This document shows, piece after piece, positions 22,553 to 29,313 of a stretch of DNA of 64,000 nucleotides. Both the position numbers and the translations under genes were made by a program. Under the pieces are notes generated by a model. It saw nothing but the letters and a program-made list of their open reading frames with translations. It had not been told where the DNA came from and made no database searches. Position 1 is the first letter of the stretch; each line of letters starts with the position of its first letter. The DNA is from a virus: positions 1 to 64,000 of IMG/VR virus record IMGVR_UViG_3300034356_001766, one strand, 5' to 3'.

Positions 22553-22845
22553 AAAAATTAATTCCGCTCAATGATCGGATAGTTGTAAAACCTATCGAGC
22601 AGTCCGAGCAGATGTACGGCAATATTATTATTGCTGATATGGGCAGAGAGCGCCCGGAGATGGGTGAAGTCATCGCAGTAGGCCCTGGCCGGATGTCCGA
22701 ATACGGCAAATTCATTCCCGTCAACGTTAATGTTGGGGATGTGGTGCTGCTGCCTAAGATCGGAACTATCCGAGTAGAGTTCGACGGTGAGGAATACTAC
22801 ATCGGTCAATCAAGAGAAATCCTTTGTAAAGTAACAGAAAAATGA
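22549..22845 (+). CDS. groES: Co-chaperonin GroES
   Basis: 98 residues: IPLNDRIVVKPIEQ start, mobile-loop region QMYGNIIIADM, GEVIAVGPG, NVGDVVLLPK, IGQSREILCKV end. Caps the GroEL ring. The mobile loop lacks the usual GGI-V/L tripeptide and has YGNIIIAD, so it may be tuned to the phage GroEL. Overlaps groEL by 4 nt. Confidence 0.92.
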   Translation: MKKLIPLNDRIVVKPIEQSEQMYGNIIIADMGRERPEMGEVIAVGPGRMSEYGKFIPVNVNVGDVVLLPKIGTIRVEFDGEEYYIGQSREILCKVTEK

Positions 22846-24476
22846 GTAAGAGAGTAGAATTTTCAAATCAAGCACGCCTGAGGCTCCTAGCAGGAGTTGA
22901 GCAGCTTGCCAACGCAGTAACTTCGACATTAGGTCCTAACGGCCGGAATGTCATCATCGAACAATCAGCCGGTAACCCGACCTCAACCAAGGACGGTGTG
23001 ACGGTTGCTAAGGCGATGGAGCTAGAAGATACTATCGAGAATATGGGCGCCCAGCTGGTAAAGCAAGCATCCATTAAGACCGCTGACGGAGCCGGGGACG
23101 GTACTACTACCTCAACCCTTCTAGCGTATGAGATCTATAGAGAGGGTTTAGAGTATCTGGACTTACATAACGCCGTTGATATCAGCCGAGGAGTGGCCAA
23201 GGCTACTAAAGGAGTGGTGGAGTATCTGGAGAAGCAGGCCCGCGAAATCACTGACGAGAATCAGCTAAGACAGGTAGCTACTATCTCAGCCAACAACGAC
23301 CCAGAGGTCGGAGAGCTGATTGCTGCTGCAATGGATAAGGTAGGCCGGGATGGAGTCGTTACTATTGAAGAGTCAAGGACGGGTGAGACCTATCTAGAGA
23401 CTGTTGAGGGTATGCAATTCAATAGAGGTTACAAGTCGATATACTTTGTTACCGATAACAATAGCATGACTGCAGCTCTGACTAATCCACTGGTGCTGAT
23501 AACGGATAAAAAGGTTACCGCTGCTAAAGAGCTGCTACCTATACTAGAGGCTTGCTCGGCACAGAACAAGGCTCTGCTTATTATCGCCGATGACATCGAC
23601 GGAGAGGCTTTATCAACGCTGGTGGTTAACAAGATGAGAGGTATCTTGCAGGTAGTGGCTGTGAAGGCTCCTGAGTTCGGAGATCGTAAAAAAGCTATCC
23701 TTGAGGATATCGCTACACTGACCGGCGGTCAAGTAGTATCAGCCGAGAAAGGAATGAGACTTGAGAAGTTCAACACCGACTGGCTAGGTTCAGCCCGGAA
23801 AGTTACCATCGGAAAAGAAGAGACTACAATCGTTGACGGTAAAGGTACTTCAGAAGCTATCCAGGAACGGGTTGAAGAGATCAAAGCTATGATCGATAAC
23901 TCAAAGTCACCTTTCGAGAAAGAGTCTTTGCAGGACCGGTTAGGTAGGCTGATAGGCGGGGTAGCGATCGTTTACGTAGGAGGTCAATCTGAACTAGAGA
24001 TGAAAGAGAAAAAAGATAGGGTAGAGGATGCACTGCATGCCACTAAGGCAGCCCTACAGGAAGGCATTTTGCCAGGTGGAGGTATCGCACTGCTTAACGC
24101 CGGACGCTTCCTGGAGTCAAATAAAGGTGATATGCATTTCGCTAACACCTCTACTGAGGTCGGATACAATATCCTTCTGCAGGCCATCAATAAGCCCTTC
24201 TTTAAGATCCTGACCAATGCCGGGTATAGCGCCGAGTACTGTGACGGCATCAAGGCTAAGGTTCTTGACACGGGTAATCCCTGGCAAGGTTTTAATCTAC
24301 GGACTGAAGAGTACGTTGATATGTTTGAGGAAGGTATTATCGATCCTGCCAAGGTAACACGCCTGGCATTAGAAAATGCAGCTTCAATTGCAGGTACTAT
24401 GCTTACAACCGAATGCGTTATAAGCAACCTAAAAGAGAAGAGCAACGACCCTATGGATTTTAATTCAATGATGTAA
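22842..24476 (+). CDS. groEL: Chaperonin GroEL
   Basis: 544 residues, close to bacterial length. ATP site: LGPNGRNV, DGVTVAK, GDGTTT, and GILPGGG with late catalytic Asp. The C-terminus ends NDPMDFNSMM with no GGM repeats. A complete phage-encoded GroES/GroEL pair plus Hsp20 suggests folding needs (capsid or large enzymes) not served well by the host. Confidence 0.97.
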   Translation: MSKRVEFSNQARLRLLAGVEQLANAVTSTLGPNGRNVIIEQSAGNPTSTKDGVTVAKAMELEDTIENMGAQLVKQASIKTADGAGDGTTTSTLLAYEIYREGLEYLDLHNAVDISRGVAKATKGVVEYLEKQAREITDENQLRQVATISANNDPEVGELIAAAMDKVGRDGVVTIEESRTGETYLETVEGMQFNRGYKSIYFVTDNNSMTAALTNPLVLITDKKVTAAKELLPILEACSAQNKALLIIADDIDGEALSTLVVNKMRGILQVVAVKAPEFGDRKKAILEDIATLTGGQVVSAEKGMRLEKFNTDWLGSARKVTIGKEETTIVDGKGTSEAIQERVEEIKAMIDNSKSPFEKESLQDRLGRLIGGVAIVYVGGQSELEMKEKKDRVEDALHATKAALQEGILPGGGIALLNAGRFLESNKGDMHFANTSTEVGYNILLQAINKPFFKILTNAGYSAEYCDGIKAKVLDTGNPWQGFNLRTEEYVDMFEEGIIDPAKVTRLALENAASIAGTMLTTECVISNLKEKSNDPMDFNSMM

Positions 24477-24613
24477 TGAGCAAAGTTTCAAGCAAAGCCC
24501 GGTACGAGGCATTCCAGGAATGGTATAAGTGGGCGTCCAATCGCTACGCTTCTTTAAGAAAGAAAAGACGCCCTGACTCCCAGGACGGTAACTCCAACAC
24601 TCCTCAGCGATGA
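24476..24613 (+). CDS. Small basic protein, 45 residues
   Basis: TAATG overlap with groEL. Begins MSKVSSKARYEAFQEWYKWA; then Arg/Lys-rich. Possible nucleic-acid binder. Not recognised. Confidence 0.5.
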   Translation: MSKVSSKARYEAFQEWYKWASNRYASLRKKRRPDSQDGNSNTPQR

Positions 24614-24777
24614 AGTTCAAGCCCGGTGATACAGTCAAGGTTCTAGATCCTAGAATCAGCCTCACACTATGTAAGGTAGTTGAGATAAAAGGAGAGGTAA
24701 TAATGATTGAAGATACTTCAGGAGCAATCCACGAAGTATTTGCCGACCAGCTTCACAAGCAGTTACTATTTGGGTAG
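24610..24777 (+). CDS. Small beta-barrel-like protein, 55 residues
   Basis: FKPGDTVKVLDP start and a KVVEIKGEVIMIED repeat-like strand pattern resemble an SH3/KOW-type barrel. ATGA overlap with its predecessor. Function unknown. Confidence 0.5.
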   Translation: MKFKPGDTVKVLDPRISLTLCKVVEIKGEVIMIEDTSGAIHEVFADQLHKQLLFG

Positions 24778-24854
24778 AACTCTTCTTAGCAGCTTTAGAT
24801 CTCCGGGGCTATTTATCTTAGTACTATCTCTAGTTTAATTTTGTCTTACTAAAA

Positions 24855-25025
24855 ATGGATCTTAATCGGATTGAAGAACTAGGGTTCTTAGCTCATAAGG
24901 AAGGTTTTTTCACTCAATGGCAGGACACTGCCTCGCGTTATCTAAAGCGAGAGAACTACCAAGATTCTACTGAAGCCTACGAACAAGCCTACGCTAAGTA
25001 TTCTCAGACAGTTGGGTCTGATTGA
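24855..25025 (+). CDS. Small helical protein, 56 residues
   Basis: Helical and charged (MDLNRIEELGFLAHKEGFF), then Tyr-rich. TAATTTTG at 24836-24843 is a perfect -7-type box, but without TTG at the right distance, so the promoter is doubtful. Not recognised. Confidence 0.5.
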   Translation: MDLNRIEELGFLAHKEGFFTQWQDTASRYLKRENYQDSTEAYEQAYAKYSQTVGSD

Positions 25026-25072
25026 AGGAGTTACTTTATAGAAAAATTATCAGTTTTAATAAAAATAGCAGT

Positions 25073-25405
25073 ATGGAACAAAATACAGGATTTCAAAAAC
25101 TTTTAATTTCTATGATGACAAGAAGGTGGTTAATCACCCTGATTGTCTTGGTTACTTTTATGTTTACTACCTTCGGAATACTAATCTCTATTCATGTAGA
25201 AACGGTTGTAGGTCAGGAGTGGAAAGAACTTTTACTTTTGCTCCTGGGAGCCTTCATCGGTTCCTATGGGAAAATTATCGATTACTGGTTCTCGGATACT
25301 GATAAAGATAAGATGTTAGTACAGAAGATGGACGAAGAAGACGGTGTAACTCTTTCCAATACAGGAGGCTCAGCCGAACCTTTAAATAGCAGCGAGGAAG
25401 AATAA
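25073..25405 (+). CDS. Two-helix membrane protein, holin-like
   Basis: 110 residues from the ATG at 25073; a TTG at 25022 would extend it into the previous gene. Two transmembrane segments (RWLITLIVLVTFMFTTFGIL and ELLLLLLGAFIGSYGKIIDYW), then an acidic cytoplasmic tail. GAFIGSYGKIIDYWF-x-S recalls small phage membrane proteins annotated as putative holins. Not next to the endolysin, so a holin role is tentative. Confidence 0.6.
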   Translation: MEQNTGFQKLLISMMTRRWLITLIVLVTFMFTTFGILISIHVETVVGQEWKELLLLLLGAFIGSYGKIIDYWFSDTDKDKMLVQKMDEEDGVTLSNTGGSAEPLNSSEEE

Positions 25406-25611
25406 TGTCTTCAATGCCATGCCCTGCCTGTAAGCACCCATTAGGGTTGACTTTAGAGTTTATATCCAAGCACCCAATGTCAATGTGTCCTAATTGCCAG
25501 ACTATGTTTAATTTTGAAGTCGGTGATGAAATTAAAGAATCACTAGCTAGCGCACTATCTGATATAAATAAAATTAAAAAACAGTATAAAGGGACGGTTA
25601 AGTTTAAGTAG
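25405..25611 (+). CDS. Zinc-ribbon protein
   Basis: 68 residues. CPACKHPLG...MCPNCQTMF gives two C-x2-C knuckles of a zinc ribbon; C-terminal helix and Lys-rich end. TAATG overlap with the membrane protein. Possibly a transcription or nucleic-acid adaptor. Confidence 0.65.
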   Translation: MSSMPCPACKHPLGLTLEFISKHPMSMCPNCQTMFNFEVGDEIKESLASALSDINKIKKQYKGTVKFK

Positions 25612-25698
25612 ATTTAACAACCTTACTATTGCTTGATACTAGTTATATACATAAAACGGTTATACTAAAACTAAATAACAATATAAAAAAATAAAAAT

Positions 25699-26304
25699 AT
25701 GGCTTCAGATATCTCAGCCCAATTTACCGGTTTACCAATAGAGGATTTAATTGTATCTCCTATCATTGGTATGGCAAAGGGGCAAGCAAAATTAAACGAT
25801 GTAACATGGCAGTACATCAACCAAGTCGCATTCGTAACTGACGAAAAAACAAAAGCTGTAACAGCTCGTTCTTTAGATGTACAGATGCAAAGAGTAATGA
25901 CTGACCCCGACACCGGTGCGCAGGAATTAAAGACACTATACTCTAAAGTACCAATGTTACCATTAGTACCTCTTCCAGCTCTAGCTATCACATCAGCTGA
26001 CATTGAGTTCACTATGGAAGTAAAAACTTCTGAAGTAAACAAAGACTCAGTAGATGCTAAGTCTAGCTTTGAAGCAACAGTTGGTGGTGGGTTCTGGGGT
26101 ATGAAATACTCTGCTACAATGGCAGGTAGTGTTGCAACTCACAAAGAAAACACTCGCTCAAGCGACAACTCAGCTAAGTACAATGTAAAGGTTCACGCCG
26201 AGCAGTTGCCACCAACTGAAGGTATGTTGAAGCTATCTGACTACCTAACTCAGATGCTAGAGCCATCTTTGATCCCATTCGGAGAAGGTACTGCAGCTAA
26301 GTAA
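25699..26304 (+). CDS. DUF2589 family protein
   Basis: 201 residues. N-terminus with PIEDLIVSPIIGMAKGQAKL and the central SKVPMLPLVPLPALAITSADIEFTMEVK pattern are typical of the DUF2589 family (PF11655). Function unknown; family members occur in pairs in bacteria and some phages. Next gene supplies such a partner. Codon use is notably biased (highly optimised ACT/GCT/GTA), which hints at high expression. Confidence 0.75.
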   Translation: MASDISAQFTGLPIEDLIVSPIIGMAKGQAKLNDVTWQYINQVAFVTDEKTKAVTARSLDVQMQRVMTDPDTGAQELKTLYSKVPMLPLVPLPALAITSADIEFTMEVKTSEVNKDSVDAKSSFEATVGGGFWGMKYSATMAGSVATHKENTRSSDNSAKYNVKVHAEQLPPTEGMLKLSDYLTQMLEPSLIPFGEGTAAK

Positions 26305-26329
26305 TAAATAAAATAAAAGAGGTTATAAA

Positions 26330-26794
26330 ATGTCAAGATTAAATGTAGAGGAACTAGTTGGCGGTCTGTTAGAGGCCGCCATGGTTTCTCAAGGTATAAG
26401 TGAAAGGCAGCATATCAATGCTCTCCGGAACTATTTCAATGAAGACGGTACACCCAAAACCACCACCTTTACTATAGGTGAGAAGGAATTGGTTGTACCT
26501 CTTTATATTTTAGCAGATCACTCATCCATTGGATTAGAAGAATTAGATATCGAGTTCTCCTGTAGACTTATATTTGGTGATGAGGAAAGAGAGGTTTCCA
26601 ATCTTAAGAAGTCTCTGCTAGGGTTATTCAAGAAAAAAGGTTATGAGCACAATATCAAAGGTATTGAAGTTGATTCTGGATTTAATCCAAATGAAACAGG
26701 TATAGCTAAGATAAAGGTTAAGTTTAAGGCCGATGAAAAACCTGAAGCGGTTAGTAGGTTGGTTGACGAGTATATAAAATTGCTAGCTAGCTAA
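26330..26794 (+). CDS. DUF2589-partner protein
   Basis: 154 residues, starts MSRLNVEELVGGLLEAAMVS; beta-strands follow (FTIGEKELVVPLYIL, IEFSCRLIFGDEE, IAKIKVKFKADEKPEA). The latter strands run parallel to the DUF2589 protein's VEFT/IEFTMEV strands, so the two may co-assemble. Function unknown. Confidence 0.6.
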   Translation: MSRLNVEELVGGLLEAAMVSQGISERQHINALRNYFNEDGTPKTTTFTIGEKELVVPLYILADHSSIGLEELDIEFSCRLIFGDEEREVSNLKKSLLGLFKKKGYEHNIKGIEVDSGFNPNETGIAKIKVKFKADEKPEAVSRLVDEYIKLLAS

Positions 26795-26805
26795 GAAATA
26801 ACTAT

Positions 26806-26836
26806 TTGGATTTAAGTAAATAGTTTCGTATCTTTA
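26806..26836 (+). promoter_or_regulatory. Promoter TTG-N20-TATCTTTA
   Basis: TTG 26806-26808, TATCTTTA 26829-26836, spacer 20 nt, TTTCG extension. The TTG lies in a possible hairpin CTATTT/AAATAG (26802-26823). It precedes the 26862 gene and probably the tRNAs. Confidence 0.7.
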
Positions 26837-26841
26837 GATAT

Positions 26842-26865
26842 ATGAAACGTTATAAGGTTATATGA
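26842..26865 (+). other. Seven-codon upstream ORF
   Basis: MKRYKVI, ATG 5 nt after the -7 box, its TGA overlapping the ATG of the next gene (ATGA). A leaderless mini-ORF could load ribosomes for the following gene by reinitiation. Speculative. Confidence 0.3.
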
Positions 26866-27035
26866 TTAGGGTAAGGATTGAGAGACGAGGCAGGAGACTA
26901 CTCGCCGTCATAGGTACTGCTCTTTTACTTGGCGCAACATTTTTCACTCACAGTCTTCTATCGTACTTCCTAGGTAGCGTTTGCTTTGGTCTAATCTTCA
27001 GACAAATGATTGAAGATAAATTAACAAAGAAATGA
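26862..27035 (+). CDS. Small membrane protein, 57 residues
   Basis: Arg-rich N-terminus (MIRVRIERRGRRLLAVIG) and two short hydrophobic segments; positively charged inside. ATGA overlap with the mini-ORF. Directly before the tRNA-Arg gene. Unknown function. Confidence 0.5.
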   Translation: MIRVRIERRGRRLLAVIGTALLLGATFFTHSLLSYFLGSVCFGLIFRQMIEDKLTKK

Positions 27036-27049
27036 TTTAACATTAGCAT

Positions 27050-27123
27050 GGTCCGGTAGCTCAGCTGGATAGAGCATCGCACTTCTAATGCGACGGTCGA
27101 AGGTTCGAATCCTTTCCGGATCA
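27050..27123 (+). tRNA. tRNA-Arg (anticodon TCT)
   Basis: Full cloverleaf: acceptor GGTCCGG/CCGGATC, D arm GCTC-AGCTGGATA-GAGC, anticodon stem TCGCA/TGCGA with loop CTTCTAA, T arm with TTCGAAT. CCA is not encoded. Decodes AGA, a codon frequent in the phage genes. Confidence 0.93.
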
Positions 27124-27144
27124 CTACATCCCCAATTTTAACAC

Positions 27145-27218
27145 GCGCCTTTAGCTCAGTCGGTTAGAGCAAGAGACTCATAATTTCTTGGCCGGGGGTT
27201 CGAGCCCCTCAAGGCGCA
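27145..27218 (+). tRNA. tRNA with anticodon CAT (elongator Met or Ile)
   Basis: Acceptor GCGCCTT/AAGGCGC, D arm GCTC/GAGC, anticodon stem AGAGA/TTTCT with loop CTCATAA, T arm GGGGG-TTCGAGC-CCCTC. G1-C72 pairing argues against an initiator tRNA. CAT could be Met or, after lysidine modification, Ile (AUA); the frequent ATA codons in this window make Ile worth testing. No CCA encoded. Confidence 0.92.
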
Positions 27219-27239
27219 CTAATTTTAAATCCGTTTTTT

Positions 27240-27404
27240 ATGACTAAGTTCGAAAAAAGCTTCTACATCCTTCTGTTTGTGCTCTTTGGGGCAGCACTTG
27301 GATTCAATATCGTTGAAAAAGATTACTCGGAAGGGGTCTGGGTGATGATTGCTATCATCTGGATGTACAACTCCTACAACCTTGCCAACAAGTTAATGAA
27401 ATAA
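27240..27404 (+). CDS. Small two-helix membrane protein, 54 residues
   Basis: MTKFEKSFYILLFVLFGAAL, then a second hydrophobic stretch (VWVMIAIIWMYNSY). Between two tRNA genes. Not recognised. Confidence 0.5.
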   Translation: MTKFEKSFYILLFVLFGAALGFNIVEKDYSEGVWVMIAIIWMYNSYNLANKLMK

Positions 27405-27407
27405 AAG

Positions 27408-27438
27408 TTGGTTTATAGGATATAAGTTCCTATATTTA
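27408..27438 (+). promoter_or_regulatory. Promoter TTG-N20-TATATTTA
   Basis: TTG 27408-27410, TATATTTA 27431-27438, spacer 20 nt with inverted repeat TTATA/TATAA. Precedes the lipoprotein at 27496 with a ~50-nt leader. Confidence 0.7.
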
Positions 27439-27495
27439 TAACTTGAAGAGACCCAGACGTGTGCTTTATTTTTGTTTAATTTAATTCTTTTTTTT

Positions 27496-27663
27496 ATGAA
27501 GAAGTTTTTTGCAGCGATTGCTCTTGTTACTTTGGTAGCAGCTTGCAACACCGCCACCGAAGAAGCTGTCGTAGTAGAGGGCGCAACTGACACTACAGTT
27601 GCTACCGACACTCTTGCAGTAGAAGAGGTATCAGCAGAAGGTGTCGAGGCAGCAGCTGAATAA
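27496..27663 (+). CDS. Small acidic lipoprotein
   Basis: 55 residues from the ATG at 27496: signal MKKFFAAIALVTLVAAC with lipobox VAAC, then a Thr/Glu/Val/Ala low-complexity acidic tail (only acidic charges). Looks like small lipoproteins common in flavobacteria. Function unknown. Confidence 0.65.
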   Translation: MKKFFAAIALVTLVAACNTATEEAVVVEGATDTTVATDTLAVEEVSAEGVEAAAE

Positions 27664-27684
27664 GCTAGCCCTGATCCGATAATA

Positions 27685-27761
27685 GGAGGGCACAGCAGCA
27701 TCTGCAACCCAGAAGTGGAGTCAAAAGCCAAGCCGGTGGAAGCCCGGGCCACTTGCCCTCC
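27685..27761 (+). ncRNA. Candidate structured non-coding RNA
   Basis: GGAGGGC (27685-27691) pairs with GCCCTCC (27755-27761), stacked on AAGTGG (27713-27718) with CCACTT (27749-27754). Between the two 5' arms is a small hairpin GCAG-CAT-CTGC (27695-27705); the inner loop holds CCGG/CCGG (27733-27736, 27744-27747). 13 perfect pairs closing a multi-branch fold in a GC-rich island, just upstream of tRNA-Thr. No match to a known RNA class recognised and no T-run for a terminator. Confidence 0.5.
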
Positions 27762-27773
27762 TTCCGTTATATT

Positions 27774-27847
27774 AGCCTCCTTAGCTCAGTTGGTAGAGCC
27801 ACTGATTTGTAATCAGTAGGTCGTTGGTTCGAGTCCGACAGGAGGCT
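27774..27847 (+). tRNA. tRNA-Thr (anticodon TGT)
   Basis: Acceptor GCCTCCT/AGGAGGC, D arm GCTC/GAGC, anticodon stem ACTGA/TCAGT with loop TTTGTAA, T arm GTTGG-TTCGAGT-CCGAC. Decodes ACA. CCA absent. The next gene's true start (27878) lies beyond it. Confidence 0.93.
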
Positions 27848-27877
27848 CTAAAATTATTAACTTACGTTGATCATAGC

Positions 27878-28576
27878 ATGAAGTTATTTATACCTCTTAT
27901 ATGTTACAATCATACCGCTAATACTGAGTGGATGATGTCGACTATGAAGCTCCTAAACTTTGTAAAGGAGCAGCAACTAGCAGTTACCTTCTACCCTATT
28001 TTTTTTGATAGCTTAATCTCAAGAGCTCGTAATGCAGCCGCTGCTCACTTCCTTCAAGATAGTGACGCTACCCATCTCCTGTTTATTGACTCCGATATCA
28101 TATACGAACCTGAGGATGTTGTAAAACTTATCCAAGCTGATAAGGAAGTAATAGGGGGGATGTATCCTAAAAAGTATATTAAGTGGGATCATATTAGGAA
28201 GAATCCAACAGCAGAGAAAGTAGACTTCCCAGTAGGTACTAGTCAAATTAACCCTGAAGGCTTTATCGAAACGATATATGCCCCTACTGGCTTTCTACTC
28301 ATTGCCAGGACAGCTATTGAAAAGCTTATAGAAAAAAATCCTGACTTGGGTTATAAGAACGATATAGACGGCTACGGACCAGGAGACAATTTCTACAACT
28401 TATTCAACGTAGGTGTTAGGAACGGTATTTATGAAAGCGAGGATTGGGGGTTTAGCTCTCTCTGGAGAGAGGCCGGAGGTACAGTCTACATCCACCCTGA
28501 TATAAATGTCAAGCATGTTGGGTGGCATGAGTACGAAGGAGATTTAAAAAAATACTTATTAGAAAATAAAAGATGA
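27878..28576 (+). CDS. Glycosyltransferase, GT-A fold
   Basis: 232 residues from the ATG at 27878; the longer frame would run through the tRNA. FIPLICYNHTANTEWM start, LLFIDSDI (DxD metal/sugar-nucleotide site), YAPTGFLLIART and SEDWGFSSLWREAGG (ED-x-x-F). Similar to short phage and GT2-like enzymes. Overlaps a second GT by 4 nt; probably a pair acting on a common target. Confidence 0.78.
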   Translation: MKLFIPLICYNHTANTEWMMSTMKLLNFVKEQQLAVTFYPIFFDSLISRARNAAAAHFLQDSDATHLLFIDSDIIYEPEDVVKLIQADKEVIGGMYPKKYIKWDHIRKNPTAEKVDFPVGTSQINPEGFIETIYAPTGFLLIARTAIEKLIEKNPDLGYKNDIDGYGPGDNFYNLFNVGVRNGIYESEDWGFSSLWREAGGTVYIHPDINVKHVGWHEYEGDLKKYLLENKR

Positions 28577-29238
28577 AAAAAGTTATATTCGCTCTCCCAG
28601 GCCGAGAATTCTCAGGCCGATTCCTTCAATGCTGGACTGAATTAGTTTACGCATGTTTGCAGAACGGCATCCAGCCAGTTATGTCCCAGCACTACTCCCC
28701 CCTGCTGTACTACGTCCGGAATATGTGTTTAGGAGGAGACAATCTAAGAGGTATAGATCAGAAGCCGTTCGGTGGTCAGCTTGATTATGACTACATTATG
28801 TGGATTGATTCCGATGTAGTGTTTACTCCCGATCACTTCTTCAAGCTACTTCAGGATGATAAAGACATTACATCAGGACTTTACATGATGGCTGACAACA
28901 CCCACTACGCTACAGTTGAGGATTGGGATGATGAGTTCTTCCTAAAGCATGGACACTTTCAGTTCCTGAACAGAGAGATGGTCCAGGCCAAGCAAGGCAA
29001 GCTCTTCACCGCCGACTACACAGGCTTTGGATGGGTGTTAATTAAAAAAGGAGTATTTGAATCCTTACAGTATCCTTGGTTCCAGCCCGTCTGGACGGAA
29101 TATAACATCAATGGAAAGATTGTTAGAGACTTTACAATGGAGGATGTTGCTTTCTGTAAAATGATTAAAGAGAAAGGTTACGATGTTTGGATTGACCCTT
29201 CAGTGATTGTGGGTCACGAAAAGATGGTGGTTTTATAA
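28573..29238 (+). CDS. Glycosyltransferase, GT-A fold
   Basis: 221 residues: LPGREFSGRFLQCWTELV, MWIDSDVVF (DxD), GLYMMADNTHYAT, DYTGFGWVLIKKGVFE, FTMEDVAFCKMIKEKGYDVW (ED acceptor site). Parallel in layout to the gene before it. Target unknown; phage DNA, virion protein or a host glycan are possible. Confidence 0.75.
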   Translation: MKKVIFALPGREFSGRFLQCWTELVYACLQNGIQPVMSQHYSPLLYYVRNMCLGGDNLRGIDQKPFGGQLDYDYIMWIDSDVVFTPDHFFKLLQDDKDITSGLYMMADNTHYATVEDWDDEFFLKHGHFQFLNREMVQAKQGKLFTADYTGFGWVLIKKGVFESLQYPWFQPVWTEYNINGKIVRDFTMEDVAFCKMIKEKGYDVWIDPSVIVGHEKMVVL

Positions 29239-29313
29239 ACTAGACATAAACTTTACTTAAACTTGGTAGCCTATCTTAAATGTAATTATTAATAAACAAT
29301 TACGTTTACATTT

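Noticed and set aside
23984-24445. 153-codon open frame on the minus strand inside groEL
   Set aside because: Lies fully in groEL, composition is that of an antisense shadow, no promoter or start context.
25022-25072. TTG start extending the holin-like protein
   Set aside because: Overlaps the previous gene's stop and adds no membrane-protein-like sequence; ATG 25073 preferred.
27050-27847. tRNA cluster as an integration site (attachment site) of a prophage
   Set aside because: No integrase and no repeat of the tRNA 3' ends found; lytic gene set argues against it.
27824-27877. Longer start of the glycosyltransferase gene at 27824
   Set aside because: It runs through the 3' half of tRNA-Thr; the ATG at 27878 matches the family start.
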